Part shown: positions 58,201-64,000 of the stretch, one piece after another | Layout of the letters: each line of letters starts with the position of its first letter | Position numbering within the stretch: the first letter of the stretch is position 1 | NCBI RefSeq assembly: GCF_018613535.1 | Contig: NZ_JAGGQB010000011.1 | Span: 62,001 to 126,000 of the forward strand | DNA: 64,000 nucleotides | Direction: 5' to 3' | Source: Bacillus sp. ISL-51 | Lineage (GTDB): Bacteria > Bacillota > Bacilli > Bacillales > Bacillaceae | Made by a program: the position numbers and the translations under genes | The notes under the pieces: generated by a model | Database searches by the model: none | Told to the model about the DNA's origin: nothing | The model's input: only the letters and a program-made list of their open reading frames with translations

Positions 58201-61200
58201 ATGTCATGCCGCTTTTCAGTCTCAGCTTTCGGCTTATCGTCCTGTTGGTGAAGCAGCTTCGCTTTAATGTTATTCACATCCCCTTCAAACACCGTCATCC
58301 GGGCTGCACCGCCCATCAAGCCTTGATATAAAGCGTTGATGCCTGCTTGTGTGCTCAGCGGCGCAACGCCCGCTTGCTGCATCAGCATGTCTTTTGTGTG
58401 CTGATCCGCACGCATTCCGCCCTCTTTCCATAAAGGCCAGCTGACAGAAAGCGTCTTCCCGTATCTTTCTCCTGACTGTGTAAGAGATTGCCGGTACTCC
58501 GCATACACATCCATAAAGACATTTGCCGACGCATAGTCGGCTTGGCCGATACTTCCCATCACTCCTGATAAAGACGAAAAGACAATAAAGAAATCTAATG
58601 TCTCATTTTTGGAGGCTTCATCGAGGTATACAAGGCCTTTTACTTTAGGAGCCAGCACTTCTTGGAATTCTTCGGCCGGCTTTTTCACCATGTAGTTATC
58701 CTTAATGATTCCGGCGCTGTGAAGGATGCCGTCAAGCCTTCCGTGCTTTTGCCGGATGCCGCGGATTAATTGGTATACCTCTGCTTCTTCTGTGATATCC
58801 GTTTGCTCGTAGCATACAGAAGCGCCCGTGCTGCGCAAGCTTTCAAGCGTGTTTTCCTGCTTTTCTCCAAGAGCGGAGCGCCCGGTTAAGATGATGACAG
58901 ACTCTTCCGTACGTTTCGCTATCTCTTTTGCAAAAATCAGGCCTAAACCTCCGGCGCCGCCTGTAATGAGATAAACCCCTCTGTCTTTCCACGGAATGTC
59001 CGGCTCTTCTTGAGGTACGTCCATTTCTCTCCAATCAGCAATATAACGCTTGCCGTTTTCGTATTTCACATGGGCATTTTCCGGGTGCATTTGATTTTCC
59101 GCTATTTTTTCTGCAATGCCTTCGGCGCTTTCTTTGTTTTCTGCTTCTATCATTTGGCAGGTCAGTTTGGAATGCTCCAGGCTTGCTGTTTTGAACAGAC
59201 CTGTTATACCTGTGAACAGCTGCTGCAGCCCTGTTGACCGCGTGACAGCCTGAAGGAGAATACGCCCCTGCGGCTTACTTTTGAGAATGGTTTTAATGTG
59301 TCCGAACAGCTGCCCCGCATACGATTGGAAACGCGCTTCAGCAGAGCCCGGACGCGCATCCAAGGTAAAGACGCTTGCGTGTTCGAGCTTCGTTTCTACT
59401 GCTTTTTTGACAGCTTCATCGTATTCACAAAGAAATACGATATGCTGATCATACGAAGATGCTTCGCCAGACTTTTCGGCAGTTTGTTCAGTCCAGACCG
59501 GTTCGGCTAACAATGTCGCGGTACGTCCGGCAGAAAGGCTTGAATTCGTCTCTTCTTCCATGATCCGCGTGGAAAATCCTCTCATGCGGATACATACCTC
59601 TCCGTCACTGTCACATAAATCAATATCCGCTTTTTGAATAAGGTCGCCGGCTTTATTATTCGCACTGAATGTGACGTGAACCCACATATCAGAAACGCAT
59701 GATTTCAGCACTTCAAGCTCCTCTAAAGCGAACGGCAATGCGGCTTTGAACGGTTCGCCGTTTTCTGCCAGCTGAGCTCTTGTCACATTCTGCAAATATT
59801 CGGCGGCTTGCAAGGCTCCGTCCATCATACTCGGGTGAAGGACATAATCGTCTTTTGTATGTGACACGGATTCAGGGAGCTTCAATTTGGCAAGCAAGCG
59901 CCCGTCCCCTCGGTATACGAGCTGTACACCCTTGTACCCCGGACCGTAATCAGCTCCGATCATCCCTCTGTAGAATGCTTCAGATTCCATTGTTCCCTCG
60001 GTGCATTGACGCTGCAGCTGATCAAGATCCAATCTTTCCGAGCGGCCTTTTTGTATGATTTCCGCGATGCCTTGATTATAAAGAGGAGGCTCTTCACCAA
60101 GTGCTTCCGGCTCTCCATACATTCGGTAATGAATCTGCCCGTCCTCTTCTTCATAAAGTCCGATATGGACATCAACCGATTGCTGATCGGCTATAACCGG
60201 ACGGACCCACACGATATGCTTTAAGCGCATGCATAAAGATTCTTCTGTTACACCGCCGATGCCCTGTTCCGCTGCGGCTCTTGCCATCTCCAGCGTTACG
60301 GCAGCCGGCACGATCGCCATTCCTTTGATGATATGCTCAGCGATAAAATACTCTTTTCCCGTGAACACTGAGCTGAACCGCTGCTCCTGCAAAATGGATG
60401 TATTTTGATGGACCAATGGATGCAAAAGCTTTGTTTCAGCTTGTTTTGCGTCTTCTTCCGGCCAGTATCGTTCCTCTGCAAACGGATAAGTCGGCGCGCT
60501 GATTCGCTGCGGCATTGATTCGTTATACAGCATGCGCCAATCCACACGCACGCCCTCAATCCATAACGCGGCCAATACGCTCAGCTTTTCTTCCGCTGTT
60601 TCTAATGCAGCCGCTTCTTCCATCTGCTGAGGTGATGCCTCTTTGTTTCTCACTTTTTCGCCTTGTAAGATGTTCTTGTCACTGCCATTGATAAATTCCT
60701 GCAGCCGGCGTTTTAAATCATGGATATTGTTTGTGATAAAGGCAGCTCTGCTTTCCATTGCCTCACGTCCGGTCTGATACGTATACGCTAAGTCCCGCAA
60801 AGACACATCAGTTTCGCCTTCATGCAGAAAGTCTAATAAAGCAGTCGCGTATGCTGTAAGGCGCGGCTTGCTTTTTGCCGATAACGGAATGAGATAAGGC
60901 GGCTGGTCATGGATTGCTTCATCGGCCCTTTCTTGCCGGTATTGTTCAAAAATCGCGTGTGCGTTTGTTCCTCCGAGCCCAAACGAACTTAACGCGGCGC
61001 GATGCGGCGTCTCTTTCTCCGGCAGCGGCTTTCTTTCGTCCACCACATAAAACGGCGAGCCGTCGAGTTTGATATTGGGATTCGGTTTCGTGTAGTTAAT
61101 GGTTGGCGCAAGCTCCTGATGGTATAAACTCATGGCGACTTTAATGCATCCGGCCAAGCCGGCCGCTGTATCCAAATGTCCGATATTCGTTTTTACAGAA

Positions 61201-64000
61201 CCGATGCCGCAATATTGCTCTTGATCCGTATATTTCTTATATACTTGCTGTAAGGCGGACATTTCAATCGGATCGCCTAATGTCGTGCCTGTGCCGTGTG
61301 CTTCTATATAGGAAACGGTCTCCGGATGAATGTTTGTGCTGTCTAAAACATTTTGGATTACCTCTGTTTGGCCTTTTACACTCGGTGCGTAAAAACCGAC
61401 TTTATCCGCCCCGTCATTGTTGAGTCCGATGCCCCGAAGCATCGCGTAAATATGGTCTCCGTCTTCTACGGCTTGTGACGCTTTTTTCAGCAGAATAACG
61501 GCGGTTCCCTCTCCGCCGGCCATACCGTCGGCTGAGGCGTCAAACGCTTTGACATGCCCGTCGCTTGAAAAATTCAGTCCGGTTTGATGAACATAGCCGA
61601 TACTTGTGCTTGCATGCAGGGTCGCGCCGCCGACGAGCGCATATTCTGATTCTCCGCCCGTTATGCTTTTATACGCTGAATAAAGACCGACCAGTGACGA
61701 CGAGCAATTTGAATGGACGAAATAGCTTGGCCCCTTTAATCCGAGCTTATGGGAAACCATCGTCGGAATTGTGCCGCTCTGAGCCAACACCCATGAAACA
61801 TAGCCGTCAGGAGAGTCGTGGCCTTCTGTCGTTTTCTCCGGTAAAAGCGATCTGTATGAGTTATTGCTCGCAGACATATAAACGCTTGTATTCGGAATGT
61901 CTTTTGCCACATATCCCGCGTCCTCGACCGCTTTCCAAGAATGAAGCAGCAAAAGCCGGAGCTGAGGGTCCATAAATTCAGCATCTTTAGGAGAAATGTG
62001 AAAGAAACCCGGGTCAAACAGATCTTTTCCTTCTATTGTTGATAGCGCCGGAACATAATCCGGGTTTCCGATCAGATCTTCCGGCACACCGGCTTTTCGA
62101 AGCTCTTCAGCCGAGAAGAACCGGACGCTTTCTTTGCCTTCTTTTAACTGCTTCCAAAACTCATGATGATTTTTCGCACCCGGGAATTGACAGGACATGC
62201 CTACAATCGCTACGCTGTCTTCAAAATAAGGCGGCATCGCATCATATGTCTCTCGTTCTCTTTCTCTTTCATATTCATCAGGCAAATATGTTTCATCCGC
62301 CTGCTTCGTTTCGACGATAAATTGGCTGATTGCCAGAATTGTAGAGTGTTCAAACAAATCTGTGACGGTAAACTCGCATTCAAGCTCCTGTTTGATTCGT
62401 TCAGCCGCCGCCACAGCAAGAAGTGAGTCGCCTCCCACATCGAAAAATCCGTCTTCCGTTCGGATGCCTGTCGTATTCAGCAGCGCTTCCCATATGCGGG
62501 TGACCTTGGCTTCCGCTTCTGATAACGGCATCTTGCTCACGATTTCCTGGCGATGGACAATCGCTTGACGCTGCTCAAGGTCTTTCCGGTTCACTTTTCC
62601 GCTCGGCGATAACGGCATTGCATCCAAGCGGATAAAATGCGCAGGGACCATATAATCCGGCAGACTCGATAAGAGATGCTGACGCAGCGCTTTTGCATCT
62701 GCTGCATGATCGGTTCGCGCTGTATAATACGCTGTGAGTTTTTTATGGCCGTTCTGCTGCTGGACAACAACCGCCTGATCAAGAATGTCCGGGTGTTCAC
62801 TGAGCTTTGTTTCAATCGCGCCCAGTTCAATGCGGAATCCGCGGATTTTCACTTGGCTGTCAATACGGCCGGCATATTCAATATTTCCGTCCGGCAGCCA
62901 TCTGGCTAAATCACCTGTTTTATAAAGCTTTTCGCCTTCATGAAACGGGTTATCAATAAACGATTTCGCCGTCAGCCCGGGCTGTTTATAATACCCTCTT
63001 GCCAAACCGGCGCCCGCCACGCAAAGCTCGCCGGCAACACCGTCGGGAACGGGGGTAAGCTTTTCGTCGACGATATAAATTCGTGTATTGTCAATCGGTT
63101 TGCCGATCGGCGTATTCCGGCTCGTGATCTCCTCATGATTGCAGCTGTAGTAAGCGGCATAGATGGACGTTTCCGTCGGGCCGTATATGTTTTCGATTCT
63201 GGTATTTTTAAAGATTGAGACGGCTTTTTTGACAAGTTCTTTCGGAAAAGCCTCACCCGCAACCATCACATATTTAACAGGACCGTGCTCTGTAAATGAC
63301 TTATACCGTTTTACCGTTTCCAGAAACACATTAAATACGGCAGGAGCGAAATTCAAATGCGTCACCTGATGAGTTTGAATATAATCCATGCAAAGCTGCG
63401 GATTTTTTTCTCCGTCCGGCGGCAAAATGACCAGACGGCCGTTTCCGATAAACCAGCCGAATAATTCTGATATTGATACGTCAAATACATAATTCGTTTT
63501 TAACAAATACGCGTCCTCTTGTCCGACCGGGTACTCGGCTTCCAGAAATTGCAGTGTATTCATGATGGCCCGGTGCTCAACCATGACGCCTTTCGGTTTC
63601 CCCGTACTGCCGGACGTATAAAGGATATACGCAAGGTGATGCGGTTCCGTAAGGCGCTCCAGTTTCTTCCCTGCGAGAGAGCGGCGGCTGTCTTCAATCT
63701 GCACGGTGCTGACGCCGGCATTTAATTGATCGATCCTGCCCCGTGTTTTTGCTTGCGTTAATACGATGGAGACACCGCTGTCGGCCAATACGTGCGCTAA
63801 TCGCTCGTTCGGAAACGCAGGGTCCAGCGGCACATATGCTCCGCCTGCTTTTAAAATACCGAGTATCCCGATGACCATCTCAAATGAACGTTCCGTACAA
63901 ATGCCGACCGGGCATTCCGGACTGACGCCCTTTTTCTGGAGATCCGCGGCAAGCGCTGTGCTGCGTTCATCTAATTCGCGGTATGTAAGACTTTGTTCAC
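49215..64000 (-). CDS. baeN: Bacillaene synthase BaeN (PksN), hybrid NRPS-PKS, 5' end outside window
   Basis: About 4930 residues are visible and the frame runs off the right edge (EQSLTYRELDER at the border), so the upstream condensation domain is not seen. Order along the protein: adenylation domain (YTSGSTGKPKG near 63615, KTGDLARW near 62910, GKVNRKDLE near 62595); PCP (GGDSLLAV near 62430); KS1 (NCSSSL near 61700)-DH (HIIKGMAIVP near 60325)-KR (GGAGGLG near 58950)-ACP (YGLDSIS near 58080); KS2 (57290)-DH (55840)-KR (54510)-ACP (53635); KS3 (52860)-DH (51410)-KR (49990). It ends without an ACP; the module is completed by BaeR. All three KS keep Cys and the HGTGT His, and all DH keep His and Asp. 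The last KR reads YAAGCSF where the others have YA(S/A)AN. In bacillaene this NRPS unit adds alanine. Confidence 0.95.
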   Translation of the reverse strand, partial: EQSLTYRELDERSTALAADLQKKGVSPECPVGICTERSFEMVIGILGILKAGGAYVPLDPAFPNERLAHVLADSGVSIVLTQAKTRGRIDQLNAGVSTVQIEDSRRSLAGKKLERLTEPHHLAYILYTSGSTGKPKGVMVEHRAIMNTLQFLEAEYPVGQEDAYLLKTNYVFDVSISELFGWFIGNGRLVILPPDGEKNPQLCMDYIQTHQVTHLNFAPAVFNVFLETVKRYKSFTEHGPVKYVMVAGEAFPKELVKKAVSIFKNTRIENIYGPTETSIYAAYYSCNHEEITSRNTPIGKPIDNTRIYIVDEKLTPVPDGVAGELCVAGAGLARGYYKQPGLTAKSFIDNPFHEGEKLYKTGDLARWLPDGNIEYAGRIDSQVKIRGFRIELGAIETKLSEHPDILDQAVVVQQQNGHKKLTAYYTARTDHAADAKALRQHLLSSLPDYMVPAHFIRLDAMPLSPSGKVNRKDLEQRQAIVHRQEIVSKMPLSEAEAKVTRIWEALLNTTGIRTEDGFFDVGGDSLLAVAAAERIKQELECEFTVTDLFEHSTILAISQFIVETKQADETYLPDEYERERERETYDAMPPYFEDSVAIVGMSCQFPGAKNHHEFWKQLKEGKESVRFFSAEELRKAGVPEDLIGNPDYVPALSTIEGKDLFDPGFFHISPKDAEFMDPQLRLLLLHSWKAVEDAGYVAKDIPNTSVYMSASNNSYRSLLPEKTTEGHDSPDGYVSWVLAQSGTIPTMVSHKLGLKGPSYFVHSNCSSSLVGLYSAYKSITGGESEYALVGGATLHASTSIGYVHQTGLNFSSDGHVKAFDASADGMAGGEGTAVILLKKASQAVEDGDHIYAMLRGIGLNNDGADKVGFYAPSVKGQTEVIQNVLDSTNIHPETVSYIEAHGTGTTLGDPIEMSALQQVYKKYTDQEQYCGIGSVKTNIGHLDTAAGLAGCIKVAMSLYHQELAPTINYTKPNPNIKLDGSPFYVVDERKPLPEKETPHRAALSSFGLGGTNAHAIFEQYRQERADEAIHDQPPYLIPLSAKSKPRLTAYATALLDFLHEGETDVSLRDLAYTYQTGREAMESRAAFITNNIHDLKRRLQEFINGSDKNILQGEKVRNKEASPQQMEEAAALETAEEKLSVLAALWIEGVRVDWRMLYNESMPQRISAPTYPFAEERYWPEEDAKQAETKLLHPLVHQNTSILQEQRFSSVFTGKEYFIAEHIIKGMAIVPAAVTLEMARAAAEQGIGGVTEESLCMRLKHIVWVRPVIADQQSVDVHIGLYEEEDGQIHYRMYGEPEALGEEPPLYNQGIAEIIQKGRSERLDLDQLQRQCTEGTMESEAFYRGMIGADYGPGYKGVQLVYRGDGRLLAKLKLPESVSHTKDDYVLHPSMMDGALQAAEYLQNVTRAQLAENGEPFKAALPFALEELEVLKSCVSDMWVHVTFSANNKAGDLIQKADIDLCDSDGEVCIRMRGFSTRIMEEETNSSLSAGRTATLLAEPVWTEQTAEKSGEASSYDQHIVFLCEYDEAVKKAVETKLEHASVFTLDARPGSAEARFQSYAGQLFGHIKTILKSKPQGRILLQAVTRSTGLQQLFTGITGLFKTASLEHSKLTCQMIEAENKESAEGIAEKIAENQMHPENAHVKYENGKRYIADWREMDVPQEEPDIPWKDRGVYLITGGAGGLGLIFAKEIAKRTEESVIILTGRSALGEKQENTLESLRSTGASVCYEQTDITEEAEVYQLIRGIRQKHGRLDGILHSAGIIKDNYMVKKPAEEFQEVLAPKVKGLVYLDEASKNETLDFFIVFSSLSGVMGSIGQADYASANVFMDVYAEYRQSLTQSGERYGKTLSVSWPLWKEGGMRADQHTKDMLMQQAGVAPLSTQAGINALYQGLMGGAARMTVFEGDVNNIKAKLLHQQDDKPKAETEKRHDIDADSLLEKVKHLLKQQASALLKVKVDSIDHHEEMTKYGLDSISMTEFTNQLNRTYQLKLTPTIFFDHPTIHEFAVHLTEEYEAEFAKRFTVSTKTNQAAEPARKTQNMHSAVKRRRTYPAAKPETKRHDTQREPIAIVGISGIFPMAEDIDAYWQNLKEGKDCMTEIPKDRWDWRDYYGDPAKEANKTNVKRGGFIDGIAEFDPLFFGISPREAEQMDPQQRLLLTYAWKAIEDAGYAAKSLSGTKTGVFIGTGNTGYGSLLANANSAIEGSSAANTSPSVGPNRVSYTLNLHGPSEPIDTACSSSLVAIHHAISSIEEGTCDMALAGGINTIILPDVYISFDKAGALSKEGRCKTFSDQADGFAHGEGAGLFFLKRLKAAEEDGDHIYGVIKGSAVNHGGRAASLTTPNPKQQAEVIKAAYQKAGIDPKTVTYIEAHGTGTELGDPVEINGLKAAFSSFADEKDKTTGYCGLGSVKTNIGHLSLAAGAAGIIKILMQMKHKTLVKSLHCETVNPYIKLEDSPFYLVRETMEWQAPKDERGQEQPRRAGISSFGIGGVNAHIIIEEYIPTDREETDQSHQHPGLFVLSAKNEKRLKEQAEQLKHAIQQKRYDQLSLVSMAYTLQTGRDAMEERLAIIAGTAEELQEKLSQFVNEDESADLYRGRIDKSTLQMLTEDEEIQEAVEKWMARGKYAKLLELWVKGLDVDWAKLYGDQPPKRISLPTYPFAKDRYWVSGTAHKNEGEGTAFTGAGAVLHPLLHRNTSNLTEQRFSSTYTGEEFYLADHVVKGVPILPGVAHLEMARAAMEEAAELQAGEGSVKLKNTVWVRPITIDEEPLDVNIRLVPDDTDDVQYDIYSYSETADPIVYSQGSASVHPEAQAPVLDLQHLQAQCVQSPFTVDEVYDTYRMIGFDYGPAFRGVEAIYTGENFVLGKLSLHPACMDTLEDYTMHPGLMDSALQASSILTGTNDQKLMLPFAVQELEVYGRCSADMWVYARLSEDNKAADRVEKRDIDICDENGAVCVRLKGLSFRSAEKEPEKKAETLETLMFEPVWTRNSQAADQPAPVFARHIVMLCETNAGTKEIVEAGVAGAECIKLASAHKGAAERYRDYAEQVLETLQQILAEKPEGDVLVQAVLSKTDKHQLFSGLSSLLKTAGLENKKLKAQLIEVEAAENGKIADIIKENKNHADDGRVKYENGIRYSADVKEVAIPDKNIRIPWKDGGIYLITGGAGGLGFIFAKEIAAKVKQPTLILTGRSALSVNQQKQLESLRLLGANAEYRQTDVTEAQAAADVIKSIETKYGDLHGIIHSAGVMKDQYVVKKTKKELHGVLAPKADGFVNLDEATTHLALDFFIVFSSISGVTGNPGQADYAAANAFMDSYAAYRNALVTAMYRHGHTLSINWPLWKDGGMQVDEETAKLTMKRTGVTPMRTETGIEALYQAWNMGKTSVLVMEGIRDVMQEKLLQKAPSSAAPAKTAEETAAPKGLSAKLQDLLGDEVSELLKIKPEEIDTDLEFNQYGFDSITLTEFANKLNETYHLELAPTIFFEYATIQTLAAYLSKEYKTQFTDRTQPKEEKQIRTKNDADIRLTGKKRFAKPVTKPVQTEMKQTPEPVAIVGMSGVFPKAKNIDEYWKKLEKGADCITEVPADRWDWREYYGDPLYEANKTNVKWGGFIDGVADFDPLFFGISPLEAEQMDPQQRLLMMYAWKAIEDAGYSAKSLSGTKTGLYIGTGNTGYGSLFSDLDIGGASAANMSPSAGPNRVSYMLNLHGPSEPIDTACSSSLVAIHHAVCAIENGNCDMAIAGGVNTVVTPQGHIAYDKAGALSKEGKCKTFSDRADGFAVSEGAGILFLKKLSEAEKAGDHIYGVIKGSAVNHGGRANSLTTPNPKAQAEVVRTAYEKAGIDPRTVTYIEAHGTGTELGDPVEINGLKAAFQKLYEKTGDSAVHTSHCGLGSAKTNIGHLSLAAGVAGVIKVLMQMKHKTLAKSLHSEVINPYIKLKDSPFYIVQEKREWNALKDEKGNDVPRRAGISSFGIGGVNAHVVIEEYIPRQAEKAVTPKRPHIFVLSAKDEERLKEQAQQLADTSFTDGQLFDMAYTLQAGRDAMEERAAIIASSAEELRDKLNSCAKGRYNISGIYKGKTDKAAIKAMMANGNVQENIEEWQKRREIDKLAELWVQGIDMNWDSLYEETQPKRVSLPTYPFAKERYWITDNRPKAQKPRADVTAARVLHPLLHENISDLTEQRFRSVFTGQETIFTDHMIKGKPVMPGVAYLEMARAAVTQAVKGQKEHPSVIRLKNIVWVQPIEAAGQPIEAEISLVPKENGEIAYDIYTESQTASNGRQIHCQGAAGILGAAEAPRRDLAALKAQCEENMLTSGECYGLFSKIGIDYGPGQQGIKTIYIGNNQALAELMLPSILEGTADQYVLHPCMLDSALQATLGLKLHADDNQLSLPFALEEIDIFSPCTSRMWAYVNSRGAEGKIQRLDIDLCDESGRVCVRIKGISSRMMEETAPEKSLNGANLLAPVWDHEDIREKSPSLREDQVLFIAGDEEGAAFHRQHPFAKRLCIAPGDEIEAVTAEMKAAGPFDHIVWIAPSRGYEDIVKAQDEGVIQMYRVIKAMLALGYDSQQVSLTAVTVMTQSVLPDDIVSPVHAGLHGLIGSLAKEFPNWKTRLIDAEDPGDVSDAELFSVPFDPQGHTWAYRNNRWYKQRLIPVQQQVSGQPAYQKGGVYVVIGGAGGIGEAWSEYAVKTYQARVIWIGRRKHDSAIQAKIDRLAQIGPAPVYIEADAANLDELRYAYETIKRMHPRINGIIHSAIVLEDQSLANMPESRFKSVLAAKVDVSVNMARVFQKEPLDFALFFSSVQSFARAAGQSNYAAGCSFKDAFAAHLSQVWPCTAAVMNWSYWGSVGIVSSSEYQERMKQAGVGSIEAPEAMAALERLLGGPLNQLVMMKPEKEPDEQPDEIIEVYPEHHGSAMQKLRSYRPKVTRHVQQLS

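Noticed and set aside
49215-61900. Long near-identical stretches between KS2 and KS3 modules as an assembly duplication
   Set aside because: Repeated homologous modules are normal for this synthase, and each copy has its own distinct DH, KR and linker sequences in the expected bacillaene order.

Overview
The window is chromosomal DNA of a Bacillus, most likely the B. velezensis / B. amyloliquefaciens group. From about 20.8 kb to the end the gene order is that of the B. subtilis glnA-to-pks region read in reverse (glnA, glnR, ynbB, hflX, spoVK, cwlC, ymaB, nrdFEI, ymzA, ymzC, hfq, miaA, ymaF, ymaG, ebrAB, ymaD, ymaC, aprX, ymzB, P450, pksR, pksN). The proteins are close to, but not identical with, those of B. 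subtilis. No rRNA, tRNA or CRISPR array was seen.

Region 1 (1-20.8 kb) is a variable accessory zone. It holds the 3' end of a phage appendage-like protein (YobO type), a CotC-like spore coat protein, a MutS2-like ATPase without the Smr nuclease domain, a RapK-PhrK signalling cassette, the GH16 lichenase BglS, an AraC-type regulator, a short-chain dehydrogenase and an imine-reductase-like NAD(P)-binding protein. Between these lie many broken genes: a crystallin-like secreted protein, a GNAT acetyltransferase, a YrvL-family protein, a second Rap, YolD, UvrX, a TetR regulator, a toxin-immunity tail and an integrase tail. The xylanase gene xynC has lost its first ~59 codons and is joined in frame to a fragment of the DNA polymerase gene uvrX. 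Integrase debris lies just before the conserved glnA side, which suggests that mobile elements entered and decayed here.

Region 2 (20.8-41.6 kb) is conserved core: nitrogen control (glnRA with a textbook promoter and GlnR box), the GTPase HflX, sporulation proteins SpoVK and CwlC, the class Ib ribonucleotide reductase operon nrdI-nrdE-nrdF with NrdR boxes, the RNA chaperone Hfq and tRNA modification enzyme MiaA, the EbrAB multidrug pump, the protease AprX and a cytochrome P450.

Region 3 (41.7-64 kb, minus strand) is the downstream end of the trans-AT bacillaene synthase. BaeN (5' end outside the window) carries an amino-acid-loading NRPS part followed by three KS-DH-KR modules. BaeR starts in mid-module with a methyltransferase and ACP, continues with a His-less KS, an enoyl-isomerase-like domain and a last KS, and ends with a thioesterase. 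The convergent P450 (BaeS/PksS) is the predicted final tailoring enzyme.

I found no complete system that I would call new. The most informative items are the uvrX-xynC chimera, the Smr-less MutS2 paralogue, the dispersed PVKPDLYNAVP repeat, a perfect 22-bp palindrome, a 21-codon ORF with its own terminator, and the clustering of frameshifts in region 1 only.
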